DNA of 64,000 nt from Candidatus Korarchaeum sp. (GCA_038888615.1 JAWAID010000002.1:337594-401593), one strand, 5' to 3'; numbered from the stretch's first letter, positions 33,848 to 42,723 are shown. Notes: a model not told the origin generated them from the sequence alone. Program-made: numbers and translations.

Positions 33848-34446
33848 CCCTCCCTGACCGCATGCTTGTACACCTTCGATCCCATGAGCATGTTGTTCGG
33901 TATCATCACGACACTACCGTCATCCTTCTCGATCACGGTGAACATGGTGGTCACGTCCCTGATGACTCCCGTCTCACCGGCCACGGTAACCCTGTCCCCT
34001 ATCGAGACGGGCCTGGAGATGAGGACTATGAACCCGGCTACCGCCTGTCCTATCACCTGTTGGCTCGCTTGCCCCACGATTATCCCCAGGAACCCCCCCA
34101 GGGCTACGCCAGCGGCACCACCCGCTACACCGCCAGCTATGCCTGATATGAGGGAAGCCACCCCCGCTATCCTCACTAAGCTCCTGATCGCTGCGGATGT
34201 CCCCTCATCGTATCGGATCCTAGCTGACCAATAGGAGAACTCTGAAAGCGATTTAACAGCCATATAACCTATTAGAAGCGTTATTCCCACTGCTATATAT
34301 GTATAATAGCCCTCTATTACCTTCCCCACGTCCGGTAGCAACGAGGGTATCGTGACGAAGATCATCGAATGAGCTAGGATGTATATGAAGATCCAGGAGA
34401 TCAAGGAGAGCAAGCTACTCCTCAGGCTACCCTTGCTACTCATCAA
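33832..34446 (-). CDS. MscS-type mechanosensitive channel, short form
   Basis: A 204-residue membrane protein. Three hydrophobic helices (about 12-33, 46-66 and 90-135) end in the pore-lining TM3 with a Gly/Ala-rich pattern (GVAGGAAGVALGGFLGIIVG), followed by the beta domain GDRVTVAGETGVIRDVT and VVMIPNNMLMG. It stops soon after, lacking the alpha/beta cage domain of the longer bacterial MscS (about 286 residues). It probably protects against osmotic downshock. It is convergent with the radical SAM gene, overlapping by 16 nt. Confidence 0.85.
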   Translation of the reverse strand: MMSSKGSLRSSLLSLISWIFIYILAHSMIFVTIPSLLPDVGKVIEGYYTYIAVGITLLIGYMAVKSLSEFSYWSARIRYDEGTSAAIRSLVRIAGVASLISGIAGGVAGGAAGVALGGFLGIIVGQASQQVIGQAVAGFIVLISRPVSIGDRVTVAGETGVIRDVTTMFTVIEKDDGSVVMIPNNMLMGSKVYKHAVREGQPGA

Positions 34447-34494
34447 ACCACCCTAATGACTGTATGAGAGCTTTACTAACTAGTTAAATTAATC

Positions 34495-34866
34495 TCAGCT
34501 CCCCTCGGAGAACCTCCACTCCGCTATCTTCGTGAAGATGCTCAGCACCCCCGCTATCCTGTAGTTCAAGCTGTCAGGTGAGTCAGCGTAATCAACCCAG
34601 CTCTCCTTAAGTAATTTCTTCAGCTCATCCATCATCTCGCTGCTCCTGAAGTTGGAGCTCAGGGAGTAACCCGTGTTCACCACCCTCCCCTTATCATCGA
34701 TGCTGTAAACCAAGGTGACTAAGAGGTAGTTCTCACCCTCGGAGACCTTAACATCCGCTGTGTAGTTCTCCTCCCATCTCACCTTACTCTTAGGCGTTAG
34801 TATGAAGCCCCGCCCTGAGGACCACTTGTAGAGTAGGTCGAGCCTGTAGGCCTTCAAGGGATCCAC
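34495..34866 (-). CDS. Hypothetical protein, paralogue 1 of a tandem pair
   Basis: A 123-residue soluble alpha/beta protein. N-terminal helix and strand YRLDLLYKWSSGRGFIL, then strands around NYLLVTLVYSIDD and a helix EMMDELKKLLKESW. No signal peptide or known motif. Its central 198 nt (34574-34771) match those of the neighbour at 35020-35388 with one difference, while the ends differ, which points to recent gene conversion. Family unknown. Confidence 0.6.
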   Translation of the reverse strand: MDPLKAYRLDLLYKWSSGRGFILTPKSKVRWEENYTADVKVSEGENYLLVTLVYSIDDKGRVVNTGYSLSSNFRSSEMMDELKKLLKESWVDYADSPDSLNYRIAGVLSIFTKIAEWRFSEGS

Positions 34867-35019
34867 CTAGGGGACACGTGAATGGATAGATAAAAAGCTT
34901 AAGGAGTTAATAAGTAAGGCGATAACAGTTAACTAATTAGATTTTTAACTGGGCGCTCTGAATCAGGAGAATCGCTATTCTCACTACCAAGCACGCTTGA
35001 TCTGGAGATCCTGCTCCGA

Positions 35020-35388
35020 TCAGGCTTCGGAGAACCTCAACTCGGTTAATCCCGCGAAGTGCTTCAGTATCCCCATTATACGGAAGTTGAGACCGGCGGG
35101 AGACTCAGGTGAGTCAGCGTAATCGACCCAGCTCTCCTTAAGTAATTTCTTCAGCTCATCCATCATCTCGCTGCTCCTGAAGTTGGAGCTCAGGGAGTAA
35201 CCCGTGTTCACCACCCTCCCCTTATCATCGATGCTGTAAACCAAGGTGACTAAGAGGTAGTTCTCACCCTCGGAGACCTTAACATCCGCTGTGTAGTTCT
35301 CCCTCCACCTAATTTTCCCCCTGGGAGTTAGTATGAAGCCCCGCCCTGAGGACCACTTGTAGAGTAGGTCGAGCCTGTAGGGGATCAT
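35020..35388 (-). CDS. Hypothetical protein, paralogue 2 of a tandem pair
   Basis: A 122-residue paralogue of the 34495-34866 product. The shared core (KVSEGENYLLVTL to KESWVDYADSP) is identical in protein and almost identical in DNA; the C-terminus differs (ILKHFAGLTELRF against VLSIFTKIAEWRF). The two genes are 153 nt apart in the same direction and each has its own AT-rich upstream region. Neither carries a recognisable motif. Strong conservation of the core, whether by selection or conversion, suggests an active protein. Family unknown. Confidence 0.6.
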   Translation of the reverse strand: MIPYRLDLLYKWSSGRGFILTPRGKIRWRENYTADVKVSEGENYLLVTLVYSIDDKGRVVNTGYSLSSNFRSSEMMDELKKLLKESWVDYADSPESPAGLNFRIMGILKHFAGLTELRFSEA

Positions 35389-35439
35389 CGGGGTGATACG
35401 GCAATACCCAGATAAAAATTAACCTGCTGGTTCTATTAG

Positions 35440-36303
35440 TTAAAGTGATTTATCGTGTATCCCCTTTAGCTTCGGTAGTTTATCCTCTGAAACGAAGGGC
35501 ATCCTCGCTCTCGACACGAGTACAGGGGACCTCATCGCCTCTAGATACCTCAACGCTATCCTCTTCCCAAAATCAGTCAGGATGAAGACTGGTATATGCA
35601 CGCCCAACTGCATCAGGGCCCTCCTCCCGACCCTCTCGATGACGAGCCTGGATGCGCTGGCGCAAACCACATCAGCGAGCTCAACGTACTTAACGTCCTC
35701 CTCGGAGACCAGCGTATTGCATGTTGAGAATATAGCTAGCCTCACCCCATGTTGCTCCTCCAACTCCCTCAGCCTCTCTATCTCCCTCGCCATGGGACCT
35801 ATGACCGTAACAGCTATCCTCCTGAATCCCCTCTCTATTGCTCTCTTCACCCCAGCCACCTGATCTATTTCGCCCTCGAGAGCCTCCCCTCCCCTATCCC
35901 TTATCCTCTCGATCACCTCGGGTATTGGCGCTGTCCTGAGCAACCCATTCATCCTGGCCCCTATCCCCTGGACCAGGCCTGGGTTCGATGTTATCACGGT
36001 GCCAGCCCCATCGCACACCACAACGGCGCAGTCCAGCAATTCCCCCATCACGGAGCTTATCATCTCTGAGCTCCCGAAGGGAACTGCTATATCGCTCTCA
36101 AGGGACCTGTGAGGGCAGAAGAAACCGAACTCCTTGATCTTAGCCTCAACGATCCTCTTGACCGCGTCCCTATCTATTTCCTCGATACCGTAGGTTGCCC
36201 TAACGTAAGGGCATCTGGAGACCGCGGGATCCGTCAGGACCCTGACATCGCATCCCTCCACGATAACTCTAGCTCCTCTGCACAGCAGCTCGTGCATAAC
36301 CAT
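35440..36303 (-). CDS. DUF2099 protein (methanogenesis marker 8 homologue)
   Basis: A 287-residue protein of the DUF2099 family. Typical pieces are CPYVRATYG near the N-terminus, FFCPHRSLESD, CAVVVCDGAGTVITSNPGLVQGIGARMNGL (positions about 90-120), and TVIGPMAREIERLR. In methanogens this family is called methanogenesis marker protein 8 and its function is unknown; homologues also occur in archaea that do not make methane, so by itself it does not show methanogenesis. Several conserved cysteines suggest metal or cofactor binding. A TATA-like run near 36322-36334 predicts start close to ATG 36303. Confidence 0.75.
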   Translation of the reverse strand: MVMHELLCRGARVIVEGCDVRVLTDPAVSRCPYVRATYGIEEIDRDAVKRIVEAKIKEFGFFCPHRSLESDIAVPFGSSEMISSVMGELLDCAVVVCDGAGTVITSNPGLVQGIGARMNGLLRTAPIPEVIERIRDRGGEALEGEIDQVAGVKRAIERGFRRIAVTVIGPMAREIERLRELEEQHGVRLAIFSTCNTLVSEEDVKYVELADVVCASASRLVIERVGRRALMQLGVHIPVFILTDFGKRIALRYLEAMRSPVLVSRARMPFVSEDKLPKLKGIHDKSL

Positions 36304-36337
36304 CCCACAGCGGACCTTCCGGAGGATAAAAATACCT

Positions 36338-36922
36338 CTACCACCATAAGTAGGTCGCGGTGAGGGATATCAACGGGGGTGTTACGAGGGTTAGGATGAG
36401 TCCCGATACGAAGGACCTCATGCCTCCCTCACTACCGCACGCATCGGTGACGAAGGGAAGGAAGGTATCCATGGAAGCTGCCCCCCCGCAGGCTATTAGG
36501 GCGTCGCACCCGAGCTTGCTGGCTATCGTCCTGTGGAGTGCTAAAGCTATCATCTCCCTCAAAAGGTTGGAGAGGAAGGCGATTGCCCCCAATCTCGCTC
36601 CTAATAAGCTTGTTACCAGAGGACCAGCCAGGGTGTACCATCCGAATCCAGCGGCCACGCTCAAGCTCGCTTTAAGCGGTAGTCCCACTATGGGTGAGGC
36701 AGCCGCTGCAGCCATCAGAGTTCCGGCTACCGTTATCAGAGGGATCTCCAAATACTTCCAGCCGATAACAACCCTCTCGGAGCCTATAGAGTTTCCCACG
36801 AGGAAGAGGAGGAAGTATATTAGGAGCGATACCATCGCGTCAGCGGAGGGAAGCTTCAAGACCGAACCTATGATCATTCCCGAGAGCAGCAAGGCCGCTG
36901 GGAGCAAGGAAGAGAGCATCAC
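36338..36922 (-). CDS. LysO-type exporter, C-terminal half
   Basis: A 194-residue membrane protein matching the C-terminal half of LysO (DUF340), the lysine exporter. Conserved pieces are FLLFLVGNSIGS, AAGFGWYTLAGPLVTSLLGARLGAIAFLSNLLREMIAL and GGAASMDTFLPFV. The N-terminal half is encoded separately by the gene just upstream at 36919-37155, whose stop overlaps this start as ATGA. The two products together have the length of an ordinary LysO. Substrate is presumed lysine or a related basic compound. Confidence 0.8.
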   Translation of the reverse strand: MMLSSLLPAALLLSGMIIGSVLKLPSADAMVSLLIYFLLFLVGNSIGSERVVIGWKYLEIPLITVAGTLMAAAAASPIVGLPLKASLSVAAGFGWYTLAGPLVTSLLGARLGAIAFLSNLLREMIALALHRTIASKLGCDALIACGGAASMDTFLPFVTDACGSEGGMRSFVSGLILTLVTPPLISLTATYLWW

Positions 36923-37155
36923 CTTAACCTCCCGGATATTCGAAGGGCTAAGATGCTTCCTGCTAACGCGAAGAGCGTTATAGCGAGCGATTGGAGGAAC
37001 ACCTCCGGGAGCGAGTTGATGCCCAAGCTGCCCACCTCGAGACCTATGAGGAAGATCAAAGCGTAAGCCAGAGGTCGGAGTAGTCGATGGACCCTCAGCT
37101 TGAGGAGTTTAGCCACTAGGAACCCCGATGTCAGGCAGAGCAGGACCTCTAACAT
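36919..37155 (-). CDS. LysO-type exporter, N-terminal half
   Basis: A 78-residue membrane protein with three helices, the middle one reading ALIFLIGLEVGSLG, the counterpart of FLLFLVGNSIGS in the partner. ATG 37155 is chosen because a TATA-like run (AAATTTTTATTT, minus, about 37178-37189) lies 25 nt upstream; the frame is open to 37371 but the extra part is hydrophilic and unlike the family. The stop overlaps the start of the C-terminal half, so the two are co-translated and presumably form one exporter. The split looks natural rather than a recent frameshift because both ends are well formed. Confidence 0.7.
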   Translation of the reverse strand: MLEVLLCLTSGFLVAKLLKLRVHRLLRPLAYALIFLIGLEVGSLGINSLPEVFLQSLAITLFALAGSILALRISGRLR

Positions 37156-37602
37156 AGTGGCGTCATTCGGCAGCCTCAAATAAAAATTTCGGGTAAGCTC
37201 AGTCTGAGCTGAGGATAGCTCATACTGAGACATAGGGTTCTGAGCTAAGTATGGATAAGTAACCATGCTTAGCCCTTGGGACTCATCAGCCTCCCGATCA
37301 TCGGCCTCCGTCAGGGCGAACCCGCTCCGATCCCTCATCAGCTCTGAAGAGCTCGGGGAAAGTCCCTCCATCTGAATGCAGCGTTAAGCTGCCTATCAAC
37401 CCGCATAGCTCCTTTCGGGGCATTGACCATCCTACATCCGGAGGTAGGGTCACATGTACCCCATCTTCTTATCAGTCTTATTAAAAAATATCCCATCTAC
37501 CTCCGTATTTCTATACTTAGACCTACCTTAGGAACTGCTGATGACGGCAAGTTATGACTTAGAACGTAAGGGTTTTTCAGCTGGACTTCTTCGCAGCTCA
37601 GG

Positions 37603-38037
37603 ATGGTCATGGAATACAAGGACCTGGAGGTGAGGGTCTCGGGGATCAGGCTATCCCCCACCAAGACCAAGGTCTCCTGTGGGGGCTTCGACCTGATGAT
37701 AGATAAGCTGGGCGGGGATGCTCCTAGCCCCTTAGACCTAACTCTAGCCTCCCTCATAGGATGCCTCAACATCACGGCTACTCTAGTGGCTCAAGAAATG
37801 GGGATCGAGGTGAGTGAGGCTTCCTTCGAGGCGACGGGCATCTTCAACCCATCCGTCTTCTACGGTAAGGAGGGCCCCAGGGCTGGCTACAAGGAGGTTA
37901 GGGTAGTTATGCGTCTCAAAACGAACGCGGATGAGGAGAAACTCAAGGAGTTCATCAGGAGGGTGGAGGAGAGGTGCCCTGTGAGCGATAACCTCTCCAA
38001 CACGACCCTCATGAGGCTTGCAGTCGAGAGGGCGTGA
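37603..38037 (+). CDS. OsmC family protein
   Basis: A 144-residue OsmC-type thiol peroxidase-like protein. The two redox cysteines are visible in LIGCLNITAT (Cys about 50) and RCPVSDNLSN (Cys about 125), with the usual GGDAPSPLDLTLAS segment before the first. These proteins reduce organic hydroperoxides or handle persulfides; the substrate here is unknown. ATG 37603 has a second in-frame ATG two codons later. It overlaps the aldo/keto reductase start region by 20 nt, so co-expression is likely. Confidence 0.87.
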   Translation: MVMEYKDLEVRVSGIRLSPTKTKVSCGGFDLMIDKLGGDAPSPLDLTLASLIGCLNITATLVAQEMGIEVSEASFEATGIFNPSVFYGKEGPRAGYKEVRVVMRLKTNADEEKLKEFIRRVEERCPVSDNLSNTTLMRLAVERA

Positions 38038-38848
38038 TGCTCCCTTGAACCCCTTCCCCATAGATTTCGATGACAGGAAGGAGCTTGGGAGGACTGGAGA
38101 AAGGGTATCAGCTATAGGCATAGGAACTTGGGGAATCAGAAACAAAAGGAACGCTAGAGATGCCCTAATGAGGGCCTTGGAGCTTGGACTTGATCAGATA
38201 GACACCGCCGAGATGTACTCCACTGAGGGGTTAGTAGGCGAGGTGGTGAGGTCCTTCGGGAGGGAAAACTGCTTCATCACGACGAAGCTCCTTCCTAAGC
38301 ACTTCATCAGCAGGGAGGAGGTTATCAGAGCTGCTGAGCGCAGTTTGAGGAGACTCGGTCTGAGATACGCTGATCTCATACTGATACACTGGCCCAACGA
38401 TCGAGTCAGCGTGGGGGAGCAGGTGAGGCACCTGGAGGGGGTGGCTGAGAGGGGCCTCTGCAGGTACATAGGGGTGAGCAACTTCGGTGCGAGGGAGCTC
38501 GAGGAGGCTATCGCTTCAACAAGCAAGCATGAGGTGGTGGTGAACCAGGTGAAGTACAGCGTGCTTGACAGGAGCATAGAGAGGGACCTGCTGCCCCTCT
38601 GCATCGAGCGAGGGGTGACCATACAGGCTTATACTCCCCTAGAGGGAGGAAGGGTAAGCGAGGTCCCTGCCCTAAGGGAGATAGGCGAGAGGTACGGGAG
38701 GACTGCCGTTCAAGTCGCTCTGAACTTCCTGATCTCAAGGCCCAGAGTCACGGCGATCACGAAGAGCGAGAGGGTGAGCAGGGTCGAGGAGTTCAAAGGT
38801 GCCATGGGCTGGAGGCTGAGCGAGGAGGACCTAGCTGGGATAATATAA
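38018..38848 (+). CDS. Aldo/keto reductase
   Basis: A 276-residue NADPH-dependent reductase with the AKR barrel pattern: GIGTWGIRN, DQIDTAEMYS (catalytic Asp and Tyr), TTKLLP (catalytic Lys region), LILIHWPND (catalytic His), YIGVSNFG and VNQVKYS. All four tetrad residues are present. It reduces aldehydes or ketones; the substrate is unknown. The ATG at 38018 overlaps the OsmC gene; TTG 38045 is an alternative start giving a more typical N-terminus. Confidence 0.87.
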   Translation: MQSRGRDAPLNPFPIDFDDRKELGRTGERVSAIGIGTWGIRNKRNARDALMRALELGLDQIDTAEMYSTEGLVGEVVRSFGRENCFITTKLLPKHFISREEVIRAAERSLRRLGLRYADLILIHWPNDRVSVGEQVRHLEGVAERGLCRYIGVSNFGARELEEAIASTSKHEVVVNQVKYSVLDRSIERDLLPLCIERGVTIQAYTPLEGGRVSEVPALREIGERYGRTAVQVALNFLISRPRVTAITKSERVSRVEEFKGAMGWRLSEEDLAGII

Positions 38849-38875
38849 CTTTACTTTTAGCCCAGATCCCTGAGC

Positions 38876-38977
38876 ATCGACGAGTCAATAACTAAGCGTT
38901 GGAAGTTAGATGAGATAAATGAAGCATTTGAGAGTCTCGAACGGGGAGAAGTCATCAGATCACTAATCATCCCTTGA
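38876..38977 (+). pseudogene. C-terminal fragment of a zinc alcohol dehydrogenase
   Basis: A short reading of 33 residues ending in TGA at 38975-38977 contains KLDEINEAFESLERGEVIRS and then LIIP, the very conserved C-terminal helix and end of zinc-dependent medium-chain alcohol dehydrogenases. Nothing of the rest of the protein precedes it; the aldo/keto reductase ends 28 nt upstream. It is therefore a leftover of a gene lost by deletion. Confidence 0.6.
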
Positions 38978-38998
38978 TTTTTTCCTTCCAAGTAGTAT

Positions 38999-39610
38999 TT
39001 AAGGCCTCAATCTCCTCAGGAAGTCCCGGAGGTCCTCCCTGGAGTTCAGGTTGAGGAGAGATTCAAGCTCGGGATCCACCTCCCTGAGCACCTCAACGGG
39101 AACGAGGAGCGCATCGCTCATGCATTCGATGGCGCATCTGACCCTTAGATCTCCCTTCCTCCAGCAATCTCGCAACCCCCTAAGAAGTTCCTCGGTCCTG
39201 TAAACCGCTTGGAGGGGCTCCATCTTCCCATCGGGCCAGACGGGCACGGCCCCGCTCCTCCCCCTAGCTAATCCATAGAGGATCCTCATGACCTCTGGTT
39301 TGACCAGGGGAGAGTCGCAGGTCATTATCGCAACGTACTCAGTCCCGACCTTCCTTAAGGAGCTCATCAAACCTACTATCGGAGCTTTCAATTCCAGCGA
39401 GTCAACTACGATCTCAGCGTAAGGGAAGATCCTCGCCAAATCGATCAGGTCCCGCTTAAACGATATGATCACCTTCTTAGAGAGAAGCATCGCCCTCTCC
39501 AAGACATATGAGATGAGAGGTCTACCTTCAACCTCGTAGAGGGCTTTATTGCATCCGAACCTCTCGCTGTAACCACCGGCGAGTATCAGTACCGTTAGCT
39601 GATCATCCAT
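38999..39610 (-). CDS. mobA: MobA-like molybdenum cofactor guanylyltransferase
   Basis: A 203-residue nucleotidyltransferase. The signature LILAGGYSERFGCNKAL (about 6-22) is the GTP-binding loop of MobA, and MTCDSPLVKPEV near residue 100 holds the metal-binding Asp. It should link GMP to molybdopterin, or CMP in MocA-like relatives, to finish the cofactor of Mo/W enzymes. ATG 39610 gives the usual short N-terminus before LILAGG and follows GGGAGAG; ATG 39634 is in frame. No other Moco gene is close by. Confidence 0.8.
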   Translation of the reverse strand: MDDQLTVLILAGGYSERFGCNKALYEVEGRPLISYVLERAMLLSKKVIISFKRDLIDLARIFPYAEIVVDSLELKAPIVGLMSSLRKVGTEYVAIMTCDSPLVKPEVMRILYGLARGRSGAVPVWPDGKMEPLQAVYRTEELLRGLRDCWRKGDLRVRCAIECMSDALLVPVEVLREVDPELESLLNLNSREDLRDFLRRLRP

Positions 39611-39752
39611 GAGCTCTCCCGTCGTCAGCATCACCCTAGCTTGCTTTAGGGTTCACGGGTTAAAATGGAGATCCCGTTTCGGGGCGACGACCGGTGGTTA
39701 TCGCCGGACTCGGAAACTTTATCTTCCGGTCGATTAGCGTAGTTGGGTGCGT

Positions 39753-41111
39753 ATGGCCTTAGGAATACCGATGACGATGCCCGAGTTCAGACCGAAGCAC
39801 AGGGTCACCATGTCACTTATAATCGTTAACTCCTTGATATACGCTTTTACATCCTATAGGAACCTCTTCCTCGGCGTGAGCGACTACTGGGTCACGATAG
39901 GCGGTTTCTCACCCTCCCTACTCCCTCGCCCGGATCAGTGGTACAGGCTCCTCACCTCCATGTTCCTCCATGCCGACATCCTCCACATATTCTTCAACAT
40001 GTACTTCCTCTTCTTCGCCGGCAGGGCCGTCGAAGAAGCCCTGGGATCCCTCAGGTTCGCTGCGCTCTACTTCCTGTCTGGCTTGGCAGCCTCCGTGTTT
40101 CACGCAGCTTACTCCTTCATAGGTGGCTTGACCTCATACGCGGTGCCAGCTATAGGCGCCTCCGGTGCCATAAGCGGGGTGCTGGGAGCTTACCTCATGT
40201 TCTACCCGGGCACCTCCCTGGTGATCTGCGTGCCGGTCTTCCTCCTCCCCTTCTGCTTCCCCATGAGGGCTTCCCTCTACATAGTCCTCTGGTTCGCGAT
40301 GCAGGTCATTTACGGTTACGCTAGGGTCGCTGGCGGTGTCGCGGTCTTCGCTCACGCCGGGGGATTCCTAGCGGGAATAGCTCTGCTTTCCTTACTAGCT
40401 AACAGGAGGAGGATACACCTACTTAGGGTGATAACTCACGCCACACGCGTACCCTTCCTCATGCTCCCATCCGCGTACCCCAAAGGGTTGAGTCCCCTCT
40501 CCAAAACGGTGCTGAGCGTACTGACGGTGATGCTCGTATTGGGAGGGGCTTACACGGTCATCGCAGCGCCCACAATAGGTAACATCGCGGTGTCCACCAT
40601 CCAGTACACGCTGGACGGGACCCCTTATGTGGATTATGCGGCCTTCAAGCCTCCTGATTTCGAGTCCTACAGGAGCACTATGGCCCTGCAGGAGACTAGG
40701 GTTCTTTTAAACAGACTGAATGCAGCTAAACTCCTCTACGATGCTGGTAAGGCTATGAAGACGGTGGAAATCAGGGATCAACGGGTGAGGACGGAGCATA
40801 CGATCACCTTGGGAGGTGGGACTCAAAAGGTATCCGTGGATAACTTAATCGAGTACTTCAGGGGTACCTACGATGCCAAGGGTCTTCTAGTCAAGGCTGA
40901 GGGGAAGGTCATCACGAGGGTGATCTACTTAACGGGGGTTAACTATTACCTAAGTGACCCGGTGAGGTATGAGTTCAGCATTAGCTCGATCAACGTGAAC
41001 GTTGGGGTCATCTCCAGGTACACGGGCCTGATCTCCCTCATGATAGCAGTCGCAGCTCAACTGACCTTCACCAAAAAGGACTGGGAACTATCCATAGTCG
41101 CCGAGGAGTGA
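39753..41111 (+). CDS. Rhomboid family intramembrane serine protease with extra C-terminal domain
   Basis: A 452-residue membrane protease. The rhomboid core (about 18-230) has HIFFNMYFLFFAG, the catalytic serine in GASGAISG (S137) and histidine in AHAGGFLAG (H201). After the sixth or seventh helix comes an extra membrane helix (about 252-275), an extracytoplasmic domain of about 130 residues, and a last helix near 425-445, so this is a longer form than simple rhomboids. It cleaves membrane proteins within the bilayer; substrates are unknown. ATG 39753 follows a TATA-like CTTTATCT by about 30 nt; GTG 39747 is possible. Confidence 0.87.
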   Translation: MALGIPMTMPEFRPKHRVTMSLIIVNSLIYAFTSYRNLFLGVSDYWVTIGGFSPSLLPRPDQWYRLLTSMFLHADILHIFFNMYFLFFAGRAVEEALGSLRFAALYFLSGLAASVFHAAYSFIGGLTSYAVPAIGASGAISGVLGAYLMFYPGTSLVICVPVFLLPFCFPMRASLYIVLWFAMQVIYGYARVAGGVAVFAHAGGFLAGIALLSLLANRRRIHLLRVITHATRVPFLMLPSAYPKGLSPLSKTVLSVLTVMLVLGGAYTVIAAPTIGNIAVSTIQYTLDGTPYVDYAAFKPPDFESYRSTMALQETRVLLNRLNAAKLLYDAGKAMKTVEIRDQRVRTEHTITLGGGTQKVSVDNLIEYFRGTYDAKGLLVKAEGKVITRVIYLTGVNYYLSDPVRYEFSISSINVNVGVISRYTGLISLMIAVAAQLTFTKKDWELSIVAEE

Positions 41112-41330
41112 GTTACCATTCTGTATCTTTTTTGATTAAAGATTCTAATGAACAGTTCTACCTCGCCCCTGCTCTAGCCTGACTCGCGTCCATCCCGTGA
41201 AAAATTTATAGATAGGTTCACGGATCATTATGTCAATAATTTTTAGTTTATTGTTTTTACTTTTCTGCCAATGACCCCCATTTAGGGTAAAGTTTATAAG
41301 TAAAGACACGCTTGGGGAAGGGGTCTATCC
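41112..41330 (+). promoter_or_regulatory. Promoter region of the amino acid ABC operon
   Basis: An AT-rich gap with no gene. GTTTATAAG at 41291-41299 lies about 30-38 nt upstream of ATG 41331 and is the best TATA box; a second TATA-like run (AATTTATAG) is near 41204-41212. GGGGAAGGGG precedes the ATG as a possible ribosome site. Confidence 0.45.
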
Positions 41331-42674
41331 ATGGCCCTGAGTAAGGGAGCCCTTTTGGGAATCCTGATCCTCGTGATAGTGGTCATAGTGGGAGCTGCTC
41401 TCCTCATGATACCACCCGCACCGACCCCAACGACCACGCCGACAGCGACGACCCCAGCGGTCACCACGCCAACCGTAACCACACCGGCGGTATCCGAGGT
41501 GAAGATAGGGGTCGTGCTGCCCCTATCCGGAAGGCATGCTGAAACGGGAGCCGATCTCAAGAGAGGGGTTGAGTTCGCTCTCGAGAAGATAAACGCCGCT
41601 GGAGGCATAAAGAACCTGGGGGGTGCTAAGCTGGTCGTAGTCTGGGGCGATAGCGCTGGCGATTCCGCTACAGGCGCTGCCGAAGCAGAGAGGCTCATCA
41701 AGGAGGAGAAGGTCGTGGCTCTGATGGGAGCTTACCAAAGCTCCGTTACCAAGACGGCTAGCGAGGTGGCTGAGTCCTACAAGGTGCCGTTCCTGAATCC
41801 GGACTCTACTTCACCTGTCCTGACCGAGAGAGGATATACATGGTTCTTCAGGACCACAGCTCACGATGGAACTTTTGCGGAGCAGCACGTTGAATTCATA
41901 AACTACCTGAACAGCACCTACGGGGGTCTGAAGACTGTAGCGATAATAAACGAGGACACCGAGTGGGGTGCATCTACAGCTAAAGTTTGGAAGGAGCTCT
42001 TCTCAGCAGCTGGCTATAGGATAGTGGCTGAAGTCAGCTATCATGCGGCTACGGTGACCTCACTTGACAGCGAGGTCGAGAGGTTGAAGGCCGCTAATCC
42101 CGATGTCTTACTCATCGCCGCTTATGCCAATGACGGGATACTCTTAGTCAGGACGATGAAAGCCAAGAACTTCGCTCCAAAGGTTGCGCTGGCACAGGAC
42201 GCCGGTTTCATAGATCCAGCTTACGTCCAGCAGATAGGGAAGGACGGCTACTACTTCATGAGCAGGGAGGTCTTCAACTGGGATCTCCTCGAGAAGATAC
42301 CCGAACTGAAGAAGGTGAACGATGAGTACCGCGCGAAGTACGGGGTGAACCTCAACGGGAACTCAGCTAGGGACTACACAGGAGTTTGGGTGCTCTACTG
42401 GGCCATAGAGGAGGCTGCGAAGGTAGCAAGCCCCACCGACCTGGAGGCGTTCAGGAAGGCCATACGCGATGCTCTAGCTAAGATGGACGTACCTCCTGAG
42501 AGGATAATAATGCCCTGGGGTGGGATAAAGTTCGATAGCAAGGGGCAGAACATCCTAGCTAGAGGGATAGTGGTCCAGATGAGCCCCACTGACGGCAAGT
42601 ACCACACAGTTTACCCGAGGGAAGTTGCCACGGTGGACATAATATTCCCGTTCCCGTCCTGGGAGAAGAGGTAA
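41331..42674 (+). CDS. livK: Branched-chain amino acid-type ABC transporter substrate-binding protein
   Basis: A 447-residue extracellular binding protein. Residues 8-29 are a membrane anchor or signal (ILILVIVVIVGAALLM), followed by a Thr/Pro-rich linker (about 30-52) probably O-glycosylated, and then the periplasmic-binding-protein fold starting KIGVVLPLSGRHAETG. SVTKTASEVAESYKVPFLNPDS is a typical family segment. It captures an amino acid or amide and delivers it to the permeases encoded directly downstream. The name livK is by position; the exact substrate (branched-chain amino acid, D-amino acid or amide) is unknown. Confidence 0.88.
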   Translation: MALSKGALLGILILVIVVIVGAALLMIPPAPTPTTTPTATTPAVTTPTVTTPAVSEVKIGVVLPLSGRHAETGADLKRGVEFALEKINAAGGIKNLGGAKLVVVWGDSAGDSATGAAEAERLIKEEKVVALMGAYQSSVTKTASEVAESYKVPFLNPDSTSPVLTERGYTWFFRTTAHDGTFAEQHVEFINYLNSTYGGLKTVAIINEDTEWGASTAKVWKELFSAAGYRIVAEVSYHAATVTSLDSEVERLKAANPDVLLIAAYANDGILLVRTMKAKNFAPKVALAQDAGFIDPAYVQQIGKDGYYFMSREVFNWDLLEKIPELKKVNDEYRAKYGVNLNGNSARDYTGVWVLYWAIEEAAKVASPTDLEAFRKAIRDALAKMDVPPERIIMPWGGIKFDSKGQNILARGIVVQMSPTDGKYHTVYPREVATVDIIFPFPSWEKR

Positions 42675-42723
42675 AATTTTCACAATATCTTCATTTTTTG
42701 TAAAGAAGCTGGGGTGATTTCTC

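Noticed and set aside
37156-37371. N-terminal extension of the LysO N-half frame
   Set aside because: The extension is hydrophilic and unlike LysO, and the TATA box lies downstream of it; the start at 37155 fits better.
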